Of a stretch of DNA of 64,000 nt, positions 18,116 through 27,142 are shown piece by piece. The notes beneath the pieces are model-generated. The model was given only the letters and a program-made list of their open reading frames with translations. It was not told the origin of the DNA and searched no databases. Position 1 is the stretch's first letter, and every line of letters starts with the position of its first letter. The stretch is from Singulisphaera sp. GP187. GTDB lineage: Bacteria > Planctomycetota > Planctomycetia > Isosphaerales > Isosphaeraceae. A program made the translations under genes and the position numbers. The DNA lies in assembly GCF_900129635.1 (NCBI RefSeq), contig NZ_FSRB01000002.1, forward strand, positions 2,818,727 to 2,882,726. Direction: 5' to 3'.

Positions 18116-18850
18116 TCAGCCGCCGCCGAGCAAGGTGCTGAGCAGCCCTGGGGGCTTGCCGCCCGGGACGACGATGCGATCGCCGGGGAAGACCTGGTAG
18201 TTGGTCAAGGTGTCGCCCCGGTCCTTGATCCCGAACCAGTCGATTTTGAGGATCTGGTCGGGCCCGCCCGCCGGGTGGGGCCGGACGAGGTAGGCCTTGT
18301 CGGGCATGCTGTTCGATCGGAGGCCCGCGGTCATGATGGCGTCGAGCACCGTGTCGTTCCCCGTGCTCGGGAACTTGCCCTGGGACGTCACCGTCCCCAT
18401 CACGTAGTAGAACTTGCTGGAGCTGCCGTTGACCAGGCGGACCGAGACCTGGGGCGGTCGACCGGACTTAGTCTTGGTCTGCTGGGTCGCAATGTGAAGG
18501 GCGACCTTCTGCTCCACCTGGGGAAGCGTGAGGCCCGCGACATAGACGTCACCCAGGAAGCCGAGATCGATATTGCCGTCAGCCTGCACGGGAACGGTAT
18601 TGAGCGTCAGGTCGGCAACGGCCGGACGGATGGCGATATCGAGCTCATCGGGGGGCTCGACGACGTAAGCCGGCAACGACACCATGTGCAATTCGCGCGG
18701 TTGGTTCGGATCGATACACCCGTATTGGGGAATCCGATTCGCAGCGTGCTTGCTACCGAACCCCTGGCAGCCTGCCAGGAGCAGTAGGAGCCCCCCGAGC
18801 AGGAGCATTCGCGATTGGCGTTCAGAGCCCGTTAGCGTCCATGCGGTCAT
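18116..18850 (-). CDS. Polysaccharide biosynthesis/export lipoprotein (Wza-like, SLBB type)
   Basis: 244 aa. A lipoprotein signal is present (LLLGGLLLLLAGC), so the mature protein would start at Cys. The body has PPDELDIAIRPAV and NIDLGFLGDVYVAGLTLPQVE, the pattern of the Poly_export domain, then VSVRLVNGSSSKFYYVMG and TVLDAIMTAGL, the SLBB-like part, ending NYQVFPGDRIVVPG. These proteins form or line outer-membrane channels for polysaccharide export. No polymerase or tyrosine kinase gene is adjacent, so it is an isolated copy. The start at 18850 is used, and an internal ATG at 18808 is also possible. Confidence 0.85.
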   Translation of the reverse strand: MTAWTLTGSERQSRMLLLGGLLLLLAGCQGFGSKHAANRIPQYGCIDPNQPRELHMVSLPAYVVEPPDELDIAIRPAVADLTLNTVPVQADGNIDLGFLGDVYVAGLTLPQVEQKVALHIATQQTKTKSGRPPQVSVRLVNGSSSKFYYVMGTVTSQGKFPSTGNDTVLDAIMTAGLRSNSMPDKAYLVRPHPAGGPDQILKIDWFGIKDRGDTLTNYQVFPGDRIVVPGGKPPGLLSTLLGGG

Positions 18851-19134
18851 CGGCCGGCACTCTCATTCGGGCGTTCCGTCTCAGTGTATGGCCCGCTCGT
18901 CCGGAAACGGCGCGGACCCGACCCCACCGTGAGTCGGCATCATCCCCTGCATCGGCAGCGATCGCCCGCCAACTTGACCCAAACTCGGGATTGACCAAAT
19001 TGGCGGGAGGCAGTAGCTTTCGACCCACCTGGAGTTCGGCCCTCGCATGGCGGTAGTCCCTGTCCGCCGCGAACGGCTGGCGGCCCCCGATGGAGCGGGA
19101 GCGGCAAAACCCGGGGTCACCGAGGCAACCGTCC

Positions 19135-20721
19135 ATGCCGGCTTCCGCGTCTCGGGTCCTGTTCCTCGGCCTTGACGGCGGGACCATGTCCGTCCTAGCC
19201 CCCGGATTCGAACGGGGCCTGATGCCCAACCTCGCCTCCCTCTGGCGACGGTCGGCCACGGGCGTACTCCGGTCATCCGAACCCATGGTCACCCCCGTGG
19301 CCTGGACTTCGTTTGCCACCGGGTGCACCCCGCCCACTCACGGAATCCACGAATTCTATTACGTGGATCCATCCGACCGCACCATTCGCTCGAATCACGC
19401 GGGGCGGGTTCGCGTGCCGACGCTCTGGCAAATCCTGGGCGCGGCCGGTCGCGAGATCGTGAGCCTGAACTTGCCGATGACCTACCCTCCTCCCCAGGTC
19501 CCCGGGGTGGTGGTTGCCGGATCGGATGCGCCCGGCCTGACCTGGGCATTCGCCCAGTGTCCCGACTTCGCCGCGGAGATCTTCGAGCAGGTCCCCGACT
19601 ACACGCACAAGATCGTCTGGAAGAAGCGTCCCCGAACACTTGAGGACCTGCAATCGCAGGCCGAGAAGAATCGGGCGACCTTTCACGCCCAGGCCGAGGC
19701 CGCGGAACGGGCCGACGCCCGAACCGACTGGTCGGCGATGATGGTCCACTTCCATAACCTCGATAGCCTCCAGCACCGGCTCTGGCCCTACCTCGACGTG
19801 GACGAAACGGGCGTTCGGGAAAAAGGCTGGAACGTGGAGGTCGAGAGTTGCCTCAAGGCCCTCGACGACAGCGCGGGGCGGCTCATGGAGTTGGCCTCGA
19901 AACGCGACGCCGCCGTCGTCGCGGTCTCCGACCACGGCTTTGGTCCTTGCAAGGCGCTGGTGAATGTCAATGGGCTGATGCGCCAGGCCGGTCTTCAGCG
20001 CGGCCTGTTGTACGGCACTCGATTCAAGTACCGGGCGCAGCGGCTCGGCGACCGGTTTCATCGCTGGATGACCCGACGCGCCCCGGGCGGGGCGGGTCGT
20101 CGCTTGCCCCGCTCAATCGAAGGGCAAGTCGGCTGCGACTGGAAACGAACGGCGGTTTACGCCCCGTTCGGCCAGTTGAGCGGATGCCTGTTCGTGAACC
20201 GAGCGGTGGTCCCACACGAGGCGGCCGCCGAACGCGTGCGTGCTGAAGTGATCGAGATCTGTCGCGACGCCCGCGACCCCGAGACCGGGGCCGACTTGTT
20301 TCGTGACGTGTTCGACGTGGCCGAACGGTACGGGATCGACCCAGCCGCCGAGGGGCTTCCCGACGTGCTCGCGCTCTCAGCCGACGGCTACCAGGCCCAG
20401 GCCAAGTGGGGTGTGACGCTCCGCAACGAGCTCCTCAGGCCCGACCCGAACCTCCCCGCCACCCACTATATGGACGGGATCATCGCGATCGACGCCCCGG
20501 ACATCAAGCCTGGCGTTCACCTCCATGCCAACCTCCACGACATCGCCCCCACGGCGCTGACGATGCTCGGCCTGCGGGTCCCCGAGAGCATGGAAGGGCG
20601 CGTCCTCCACGAGGCATTCGAGAACCCGCTGCATGTTCGCTACGGGGCCCGCCCCGTCATCGAGCCCGACCCGCGGTTCGAGGCCCTCCTCGCCGCCGGC
20701 TTCGGCGCCGAGTGCGATTGA
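19135..20721 (+). CDS. Alkaline-phosphatase-superfamily enzyme (type I phosphodiesterase/pyrophosphatase)
   Basis: 528 aa. The ATG at 19135 is preferred, with GAGG about 9 nt upstream, over the frame start at 19090. The N-terminus reads VLFLGLDGGTMSVLAPGFE, the metal-binding first strand, followed by PMVTPVAWTSFATGCTPPTHGI, which holds the nucleophile region typical of nucleotide pyrophosphatase/phosphodiesterases. Further metal ligands are in VAVSDHGFGPC, and HLHANLHDIAPTALTMLG is near the C-terminus. It may cleave a phosphodiester or phosphoanhydride bond. The adjacent acyl carrier protein gene 31 bp downstream suggests lipid or acyl-linked chemistry, but the substrate is unknown. Confidence 0.85.
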   Translation: MPASASRVLFLGLDGGTMSVLAPGFERGLMPNLASLWRRSATGVLRSSEPMVTPVAWTSFATGCTPPTHGIHEFYYVDPSDRTIRSNHAGRVRVPTLWQILGAAGREIVSLNLPMTYPPPQVPGVVVAGSDAPGLTWAFAQCPDFAAEIFEQVPDYTHKIVWKKRPRTLEDLQSQAEKNRATFHAQAEAAERADARTDWSAMMVHFHNLDSLQHRLWPYLDVDETGVREKGWNVEVESCLKALDDSAGRLMELASKRDAAVVAVSDHGFGPCKALVNVNGLMRQAGLQRGLLYGTRFKYRAQRLGDRFHRWMTRRAPGGAGRRLPRSIEGQVGCDWKRTAVYAPFGQLSGCLFVNRAVVPHEAAAERVRAEVIEICRDARDPETGADLFRDVFDVAERYGIDPAAEGLPDVLALSADGYQAQAKWGVTLRNELLRPDPNLPATHYMDGIIAIDAPDIKPGVHLHANLHDIAPTALTMLGLRVPESMEGRVLHEAFENPLHVRYGARPVIEPDPRFEALLAAGFGAECD

Positions 20722-20752
20722 CTTCTCCCCCCGTTTTGCACACGAGGCCCCC

Positions 20753-21007
20753 ATGAACGAAATTCAGGCGAGCATCCACCAGTTCATCCTCAGCGAATTC
20801 CTCCCCGGCGAAGACCCAGGCGAATTGACCGAAACGACGCCGCTGATCACCGGTGGAATCCTCGATTCGATCAGCACGTTGAAGCTCGTCAACTTCCTCG
20901 AAGAACAATTCAACGTGACCATCGAGGCCCATGAGGCCGGCGTCGAAAACCTCGACTCCGTGGGACAGATCGTCCGATTGATCGAGGAAAAGAAGAGCGC
21001 GGCCTGA
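20753..21007 (+). CDS. Acyl carrier protein
   Basis: 84 aa starting at 20753. The phosphopantetheine attachment site lies in GGILDSISTLKLV near residue 38, with the Ser of the DSI motif. Flanking segments form the usual helices and a C-terminal VGQIVRLIEEKKS end. It is a stand-alone carrier of the type used by amino acid or specialised acyl transfer systems rather than the fabF-linked housekeeping ACP, since no fatty acid genes are adjacent. A weak hairpin (TCGTTCG/CGAACGA near 21009-21035) followed by TTTTT about 15 nt later may end the transcript. Confidence 0.9.
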   Translation: MNEIQASIHQFILSEFLPGEDPGELTETTPLITGGILDSISTLKLVNFLEEQFNVTIEAHEAGVENLDSVGQIVRLIEEKKSAA

Positions 21008-21148
21008 GTTCGTTCGAACCGCCGCCCGCGAACGACGCCAATCGCCATTTTTCTACCGCGCATGCCCCTTCCCGGCCAACCCGCACCGAGCCCCCTGGCC
21101 GGTCCCGCGGCACGATCGGGGCGGGGCTTCGTTCGTTTCGACAACGGT

Positions 21149-22279
21149 TCAGTTCTTGGCCAGCCAGCCGGTGACAACACGGCCGACCTGCCTCAGGCTG
21201 GCGGGCGAACAGTTCTCGGGCCGATCCTGCGCCTTGTGCCAGTACGGATAGTCAAAGTCGATGACGTCGATCGCCGGAATACCGCCGTTGCTCAACGCCA
21301 CGTGGTCGTCAAGCACAGCGCGGCCGACATTGTTACGAAATGCGGAAACCTTGAGCCGACGCGCAACCTTCCAGACATCCTGAACCAGAGTGGGGGCCTG
21401 CTGGAGACTGTACGGCTCCTTCTTGATTTGTAAGTTCTTCCCCCCCACCATGTCGAGCACAATCGCAGACTTGTAGCGATCGGTGTTTGTCCCCTGCTCG
21501 ATGCCTTCGTGATAGTCACGCACGAACTCCTTCGAGCCGAGGAAATACTCCCCTTTCTCGTTGTAGACGAGCTCCTCGCCGTCAAACAGGACGAGGTCAA
21601 CCCCCACGGTCGTCGGCAAGTTCTCGAGCTGGTTGGCAAGTTCCATTAACAGGGCCACTCCCGATGCGCCGTCATTAGCGCCAAGGTAGGGGACCTGGCG
21701 GAGATTCGGGTCGGTTTCCCGATCGGGAAAGGGGCGGGTGTCATAGTGCGCGGCGATGACCACCCGCTCGGTCCGCTCGGGATGCCATGATCCGACCAGG
21801 TTGGCCATCTCGACCTTGGCCCCGCTCAACGGGTCGACACCTGTAAACGGTTGTTCGCGAACGACCGCCCCGTTCCGGGCAAATTGCTGCGTGACGAGTT
21901 GTCGCTGAAGCGTGTTGGCCGCCGAACCCGCCGGCCGCGGGCCCAGCTCGGTGATCTGGTTCAGGTAGCCATACGCCCGAGCCCCGTTGATCGGCGCAGG
22001 CGTAGGAGCCAGGTTCGGCCGGAGTCTGGCCTGAGAGTCTGACGCCAGCCGTTCTTGCTTCAAATTCATCGAATAATTGCGATTTTTTAATCCACCAAAA
22101 CCATGGCCTGGGTGTTGAACAGGAATCTTCGTTCGCTCGAGCGGCTTCCCGGAAGTCGAGTTGAGCTCGCCAGGAGTGACTTGGATCATCGCCGACAAGA
22201 GTAATCGTGGCTCCAGACACTGAGTTGAGTTCACCAGCGGAAAGGCGATCGGTTGGATTTGACGGCGCCGAGAGCTCAT
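21149..22279 (-). CDS. M28-family, glutaminyl-cyclase-like protein with LEPR-XLL N-terminus
   Basis: 376 aa. The N-terminal NSTQCLEPRLLLSAM is a clear LEPR-XLL motif, so the protein is expected to be exported or anchored by the planctomycete route. The catalytic domain shows the M28 zinc set: AAHYDTRP, YLGANDGASG, FDGEELV, DMVGG and the late YWHKAQD histidine. The spacing and the IDFDYPYWH ending resemble glutaminyl-peptide cyclotransferases more than aminopeptidases. It may cyclise N-terminal glutamine or act as an aminopeptidase. It is convergent to the ACP gene. Confidence 0.85.
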   Translation of the reverse strand: MSSRRRQIQPIAFPLVNSTQCLEPRLLLSAMIQVTPGELNSTSGKPLERTKIPVQHPGHGFGGLKNRNYSMNLKQERLASDSQARLRPNLAPTPAPINGARAYGYLNQITELGPRPAGSAANTLQRQLVTQQFARNGAVVREQPFTGVDPLSGAKVEMANLVGSWHPERTERVVIAAHYDTRPFPDRETDPNLRQVPYLGANDGASGVALLMELANQLENLPTTVGVDLVLFDGEELVYNEKGEYFLGSKEFVRDYHEGIEQGTNTDRYKSAIVLDMVGGKNLQIKKEPYSLQQAPTLVQDVWKVARRLKVSAFRNNVGRAVLDDHVALSNGGIPAIDVIDFDYPYWHKAQDRPENCSPASLRQVGRVVTGWLAKN

Positions 22280-22352
22280 AAAGTCATTCCATTCTCACAA
22301 GGCATGAACGAATGAAGCCCTACGTGTCTTCTCTGCCATGAACCGAAATCCA

Positions 22353-23939
22353 TCAGGCCCCACCCGGGGCCAACTCCCGCTCAACCTGTCCCTGCGCGAC
22401 CAGAAACTCGGCGAGTTGGCTCGTCAGCTTCCCCGAGTTATCCATGCGAGGGACCTTGTGCTGGCCGCCAAGCTTGCCGCGCGACCGCATCCAGGCGTCG
22501 ATTCCGCCCGGCCGGGTCACGATGAGGGCCGGTAAAGGAAGTCCGACATCCGCGACGCGATGAGCCTGGTAGTCGGCATTGCGCACGGCGAGATCGGAAT
22601 CAAGGGCGCGGCGGAACGCCGGCAAGTCATGAGGAGAATTAAGGAACTCAAAGATGAAGAGATGATGGCCGATAGCGCCGTGAAAGACAGGCCCAACGTG
22701 CCACTCCCGAACCGACGCCCCGGTACTGGCCGAGGCGCTCGCGACCGCGGCCTCGAGCTCTTCGCTGATCAGATGCTCGCCAAAGGCGGAAAGAGTGTAC
22801 TTGGTCCGGCCGGTGAACGTCAGGAGCGGGGGATCGACCGACTCGAACCGCACCGTGTCACCGATCAGGTGCGACCACATCCCTGCACAGGTCGACACGA
22901 CGATCGCATAGTTCACGCCGACCTGAACGTTCCCCAGCCAGTGCCGCGTGGGATGCTCGGACTCGAGCTCGTCGACCGGCACGAACTCGTAAAAGATCCC
23001 GTGGTCGAACAACAGGCGCAAGTGGCCGGTCGCCGGGTCTCCAAAGGCGATGAACCCCTCGGAGCACGGGTACGTCTCCTGAAGGCGGATCCCGGGACTG
23101 CCAAGCACCTTGGCAAACGCCTCGCGGTAAGGGTCGAACTTGACGCCGCCGTGAACGACGACCTCGAGCCCGGGCCAGACCTCGGCGATCGTCGTTTTGC
23201 CCGAGAGCTCGAGCAGACGCTGAAACAAGGCGAGCAGCCAGCTCGGAACACCCCCGACGAGCGTGATCGGTTGCGTCACACTTCGCTCAGCCAGCAGGGC
23301 GAGCTTGCGGTCCCAGTCCGGCTCCAGCGCTAGCTCCAGCGGCGGGAACGTATAGGGGCGGAGCAACGCGTTGACTTCTTTGGAGGCGATCCCGCTCAGG
23401 TCTCCCTGGCGAACGCCCGGCGCGGGTTGCTCGAGGTCGCTCGAACCCCCCAGGAAAAAAAGACGGCCATGGAAGAGGCGTGAATCCGGGACGTGCGTGA
23501 GGTGGTACGACACCATCGTCCGGGCCGCCGTCAGGTTCGACGCAAGCATCGCCCGCGAAACGGGGATGTACTTGGTGGCGCCCTGCGTCGTGCCACTGGT
23601 CAGGGCGAGGTACGGAATCCGCCCGGGCCAGGTCAGGTTCTCAAAGATCGGATACTGATCCCGAAGATATTGACGCCAGAGGTCCTCGTAACTGCGAAGG
23701 GGGACCGCGTTTTGAAAGTTCGCGACCGAGCGGATCGAACCAAACTGATGATCGCGACCGAACCGCGTCGCCTTGGCCTTACGAACCAGACGCATTAGCA
23801 TCTGTTCTTGCACGAGCGTGGCGTGGGCGCTCTCCAGTTGCTGGACGCGGCGGCGGGCATTCCAGTGGAACGTGCGATTCACCACCGACCGGATCGGAGT
23901 GGAGCCGGCGAGGGATACCAACGGGGATAACGGGCTCAT
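22353..23939 (-). CDS. GH3 family adenylate-forming protein
   Basis: 528 aa. The segment IPYLALTSGTTQGATKYIPVS holds the ATP-binding motif of the GH3 (auxin-responsive promoter) family, whose plant members link amino acids to acyl acids through an acyl-adenylate. Other family features are VVHGGVKFDPY, QETYPCSEGFIAFGD and YAIVVSTCAGMWSHLIGDTV. Bacterial homologues are poorly characterised. It starts 1 bp after the stop codon of the methyltransferase gene, so the two form an operon. A GGCCCC/GGGGCC hairpin overlies the 3' end just after the stop. Confidence 0.88.
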   Translation of the reverse strand: MSPLSPLVSLAGSTPIRSVVNRTFHWNARRRVQQLESAHATLVQEQMLMRLVRKAKATRFGRDHQFGSIRSVANFQNAVPLRSYEDLWRQYLRDQYPIFENLTWPGRIPYLALTSGTTQGATKYIPVSRAMLASNLTAARTMVSYHLTHVPDSRLFHGRLFFLGGSSDLEQPAPGVRQGDLSGIASKEVNALLRPYTFPPLELALEPDWDRKLALLAERSVTQPITLVGGVPSWLLALFQRLLELSGKTTIAEVWPGLEVVVHGGVKFDPYREAFAKVLGSPGIRLQETYPCSEGFIAFGDPATGHLRLLFDHGIFYEFVPVDELESEHPTRHWLGNVQVGVNYAIVVSTCAGMWSHLIGDTVRFESVDPPLLTFTGRTKYTLSAFGEHLISEELEAAVASASASTGASVREWHVGPVFHGAIGHHLFIFEFLNSPHDLPAFRRALDSDLAVRNADYQAHRVADVGLPLPALIVTRPGGIDAWMRSRGKLGGQHKVPRMDNSGKLTSQLAEFLVAQGQVERELAPGGA

Positions 23940-23940
23940 C

Positions 23941-24519
23941 TCAGAAACTTTCCTTCACACCACGGCAAAAATAGGCACCGGCCGGGGGAAGGTTGCGTGG
24001 TTCGAACACGAACGTCACCTCGTCGAAGAACCGACGATAGAACCGCTGATAGACCCACGGCATCTCGGTGATCTGGTTGAACGTTCCCGACGGGGCGAGC
24101 ACCTGCTTGACGACTCGAAAGAGGTCGCGTTGCAGCGGTTTCGGGAATGACGGAACAGGGAGGCCGGAGACCACGAAGTCGACCTGTTCGATCCCTCGTT
24201 GCTTGAGAATCTCGGTGAGGTCGCGAACGTCCCCTTCGACCACGTCGAAGTTGGCCCGGTGGGCGAAGCGCTCGCGGAGCAGGCGAGCGAAGTCGGGGTC
24301 GCGCTCCAGCACGACGACGCGGCAATCGGGATGGACACGATCGGCAATTACCCTGGTGATCGGACCGGTGCCGGCCCCCAACTCGACGACGACCCGGGCG
24401 CTCTCCCAAGGGATGTTACGCACGGTCGTTCGCGAGAGCCAAGGACTACTTGGCGCCAGGCTGGCGATCGCCGTTCCATGCTTGAAGAACTTGCCGAGGA
24501 ACAGAAAGAAATCTTTCAT
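23941..24519 (-). CDS. Class I SAM methyltransferase, phospholipid N-methyltransferase-like
   Basis: 192 aa. It starts MKDFFLFLGKFFKHGTAIAS and has the SAM-binding motif VVVELGAGTGPITRVI, the acidic strand end VVVLERDPDFA and DVVEGDVRDL. The order resembles the PmtA/KsgA-like group of lipid or rRNA methyltransferases, and the short length and the FKHGTAIASLAPSS N-terminus favour the phospholipid N-methyltransferase type. It is directly upstream of and coupled to the GH3 gene, so both may act on the same lipid or amide product. Confidence 0.8.
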   Translation of the reverse strand: MKDFFLFLGKFFKHGTAIASLAPSSPWLSRTTVRNIPWESARVVVELGAGTGPITRVIADRVHPDCRVVVLERDPDFARLLRERFAHRANFDVVEGDVRDLTEILKQRGIEQVDFVVSGLPVPSFPKPLQRDLFRVVKQVLAPSGTFNQITEMPWVYQRFYRRFFDEVTFVFEPRNLPPAGAYFCRGVKESF

Positions 24520-24589
24520 CGGTGCTCAACGTAAGAGGAACGGGCGACTTACAGCGGTTTGCTGACGCGTTGCGCACGCTGCTGCCGTT

Positions 24590-24815
24590 TTCAGCCCCAA
24601 CGGGGTGGCCCAAGGAAGCCCGGGGCAACGCCCCGGGAAATTGACATGTCCGCATTCACAAGCCCTGTAAGGGCGTCCTAATCCGAGCGATAACCAGGTG
24701 ATCTCGGTCGTGCAGGCGTAACCCTATAAGTCGCCCTATCAGGGCTGATGATCCTCGTGGCCGAGCCCCCAGGGCGTTGCCCTGGGCTTCCTTTGGACGC
24801 CCCGTTGGGGCTGAA
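24590..24815. repeat. 226-bp palindromic intergenic repeat element
   Basis: The ends are a perfect 16-bp inverted repeat (TTCAGCCCCAACGGGG at 24590-24605, its complement at 24800-24815). Inside, a second pair of arms each forms its own hairpin: CCCGGGGCAACGCCCCGGG near 24619-24637 and CCCAGGGCGTTGCCCTGGG near 24768-24786. They differ at two positions in a way that keeps each hairpin paired. A third pair (AGCCCTGTAAGGGCG and CGCCCTATCAGGGCT) lies further in. No open frame is carried. It resembles the REP/MITE-like elements common in planctomycetes and related phyla. Confidence 0.85.
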
Positions 24816-24926
24816 TTTATACAACGGGTTTGCACAAACATTTATCAATTGCATTCGAGTTACCATGATCCGTGCGCCATCCGAGGGTAAACCGCTCCAA
24901 GGCATCAGCGGACGATGAAGAGCGAA

Positions 24927-25802
24927 TCAACGGCTCTGGGGGCTGACGGTCGACGTCGGACGCTTCACTTGATAGGGCCAGAACCGGGCCGGGATCAGCG
25001 TGGGCGGGATCGTCCCGAGCTGACCGCGAAGGAATCGAAGGACGAGTTGGTTGACTAACCGCGACTTCTCGATCTGCGGAGCGTGGCCGCACTTCGGGAT
25101 GACCACCTGGCGCACGTTGCGGATCTGGTCGGCCGCGCGGATCGATCCCGGGACGTCGGCGATGACCTGATCGTTTTCGCCCCAGATCAACAGAGTCGGT
25201 TGCGATACCATGCTCAAGAGTGGCGCGACCGAATGCCCGACGGTCCCGCGGAGCGTGCGCAGGACCCCCTTCTTCCACTTCCGGTCCTGAAACTTTCGCT
25301 CGATCACGGCCACGAGGTCTTCGCTGGCGAAGTGAGAGCGGTGGAAGACCGACTGAACGAGGGTGTCATACTGGCTCCGCCGGACCCCTTCCATCATCGG
25401 CAGGTTCTCGTCGCCGTGGAGTCCTGAGGGACAGAGTAAGGCCAATCGGTCGACCTTCTCGGGATAGCGCGTGGCGTAGGTGAGAATGATCTGGCCGCCA
25501 AGGCTGGACCCGACCAGGTTGTACGGCGGGCGCTGAACGTATTCATCGAGAAAGTTCGCGAGCCGATCGGTAAGATAGTCGACGGTGACCTCACCGCCCG
25601 CATCGATTCTGCGATGCAGCGAGTCGCCGTCGTAAACCAGCAATTCGGGGACCTTGACGTCGAAATGTCTCGACCAGTGGGTCCGGTTGGCGAACCAACT
25701 TTCCGACTGCTCGGCCAGTCCATTGACCAGGATGAGAGGGGCGGGCCTCTTGGAGGCGTTCAGTCGAGGGAGGTCGAAGAACTTCCGCACGGTTGGATTC
25801 AT
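24927..25802 (-). CDS. Alpha/beta hydrolase
   Basis: 291 aa from the ATG at 25802, which has GGAGA 6 nt upstream. The open frame continues to 26108, but the extra 102 residues would run into the divergent gene and look non-coding. The fold markers are LILVNGLAEQSESW (oxyanion region), NLVGSSLGGQIILTYA with the nucleophile Ser in G-x-S-x-G, LLIWGENDQVIA with the acid, and IPKCGHAPQIEK with the catalytic His. An esterase, lipase or C-C hydrolase role is possible and the substrate cannot be told. It is divergent from the epimerase gene. Confidence 0.85.
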   Translation of the reverse strand: MNPTVRKFFDLPRLNASKRPAPLILVNGLAEQSESWFANRTHWSRHFDVKVPELLVYDGDSLHRRIDAGGEVTVDYLTDRLANFLDEYVQRPPYNLVGSSLGGQIILTYATRYPEKVDRLALLCPSGLHGDENLPMMEGVRRSQYDTLVQSVFHRSHFASEDLVAVIERKFQDRKWKKGVLRTLRGTVGHSVAPLLSMVSQPTLLIWGENDQVIADVPGSIRAADQIRNVRQVVIPKCGHAPQIEKSRLVNQLVLRFLRGQLGTIPPTLIPARFWPYQVKRPTSTVSPQSR

Positions 25803-26091
25803 CGGTCTCCAGGACTCCCGGTTTCCGAAGTGGCTTTTGTTTTTTTTGAGGAGGGAATCGGGCGCCACTTCCTCTGGGGATCTCTGCCCTCGAGAATACC
25901 ATCCGAATGACGGCGCAGCCAACCGGTTCCTGAGCGTAACCTCAAAATTGGCTGGCATGTAGAACAAGTGAAGAAGGCGTGGCGACCGCTTGACGAGCGC
26001 GGGGAAATCGCTACAAGATGTTCCAGCGGCTTGGACTTTTGCGTCAAAATCAACCGGCCTGATCGTTCCACTGAATTCGAGGTGCTTCACG
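25803..26091. promoter_or_regulatory. Divergent intergenic region between hydrolase and epimerase genes
   Basis: 289 bp between two divergent starts, so it should hold both promoters. The plus-side ribosome binding site GAGG is at about 26080, and the minus-side GGAG lies next to 25808. No operator-like palindrome was recognised. Confidence 0.4.
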
Positions 26092-27102
26092 ATGCGTGTG
26101 TTCATCACGGGGGGAACCGGCCTGATTGGCCGGCACCTGGTTCGGCGGCTGGCCGAGCGTGGCGATCAGCCGGTGATCCTGTCCCGACATGCGGACCAGG
26201 TCCGCCGCGACCCGTCGATGCGCGTCCGTGAGATCGTCCAGGGCGACCCCACGACTTCAGGCATCTGGCAGAGCGCGGTCGACGGGTGCGACGCCGTCGT
26301 GAACCTCGCCGGTCATAACATCTTCGAGGAGCGCTGGAACGCGCAGGTCAAACGCAAGATCCGCGATAGCCGGGTCTACGGCACCGACAACCTCGTCGCC
26401 GCCATCGGGCAAGCGAAGCACGCTCCCAAGGTCCTGGTTCAGTCCTCGGCGATCGGCTACTACGGCACGCCCGCCGAGACCGAACTGACCGAGGAGAGCC
26501 CGTCAGGGTCGGACTTCATGGCGGTCGTCTGCCGGGAATGGGAGGAGGCCGCTCACCATGTCGAGGCCTTGGGCACGCGGCTCGCGCTGATCCGGACTGG
26601 CGTTGTCCTGGAGCAAGGGGCCGGAGCGCTCGGCGTCATGACGCCGATCTTCAAGTGGTTCCCGTTGGGCGCGGCACCGATCGGCAATGGTGGGAGTCTC
26701 GTCAAGCCGGCAACGGGCCGGCAATGGATGAGCTGGATCCACATTGATGACATCGTCGGGATCTTGCTCCTGGCGCTCGACAACCCGCAAGCGTCCGGCC
26801 CGATCAACGGCACGGCGCCGAACCCGGTTCGCAACGTCGAATTCTCCCGAGCCCTGGCCAAAACACTCTGGCGGCCTTGCGCTCCATTCGGACCTCCCGA
26901 CCCGCTCCTGAGAGCGGTGCTCGGCGAGGTGGCCGACGTCATCACCAAGGGGCAAAAGGTGCTCCCGACCCGGGCGCTGGCACTGGGTTATTCCTTCAAG
27001 TATCCCACGCTCGAAACCGCGCTGAGGGCCCTGTTCGCCAAACCTCCCGCCGCCCCGAAGCCCGAACGAATCCCGGCCGCAAACACCGGCCACCATCATT
27101 GA
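26092..27102 (+). CDS. TIGR01777-type NAD(P)-dependent epimerase
   Basis: 336 aa starting at 26092 with GAGG about 10 nt upstream. The Rossmann motif MRVFITGGTGLIGRHLVRRL opens the protein. The segments VVNLAGHNIFEERWNAQVK, SAIGYYGTPAETELTEESP and GNGGSLVKPATGRQWMSWIHIDDIV match the TIGR01777 (YfcH/SulA-like) group. These act as SDR-type oxidoreductases or epimerases of unknown substrate. The C-terminus has the expected short helical domain plus a Pro/Lys tail. Confidence 0.9.
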   Translation: MRVFITGGTGLIGRHLVRRLAERGDQPVILSRHADQVRRDPSMRVREIVQGDPTTSGIWQSAVDGCDAVVNLAGHNIFEERWNAQVKRKIRDSRVYGTDNLVAAIGQAKHAPKVLVQSSAIGYYGTPAETELTEESPSGSDFMAVVCREWEEAAHHVEALGTRLALIRTGVVLEQGAGALGVMTPIFKWFPLGAAPIGNGGSLVKPATGRQWMSWIHIDDIVGILLLALDNPQASGPINGTAPNPVRNVEFSRALAKTLWRPCAPFGPPDPLLRAVLGEVADVITKGQKVLPTRALALGYSFKYPTLETALRALFAKPPAAPKPERIPAANTGHHH

Positions 27103-27142
27103 GCTCCCCGTCGTCGCCTAGCCCGCGCCTCCTCAAAAATAA

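Noticed and set aside
24927..26108. The 393-codon version of the alpha/beta hydrolase
   Set aside because: The first 102 residues lack similarity to the fold, overlap the start of the divergent epimerase gene, and a good ribosome binding site fits the start at 25802.
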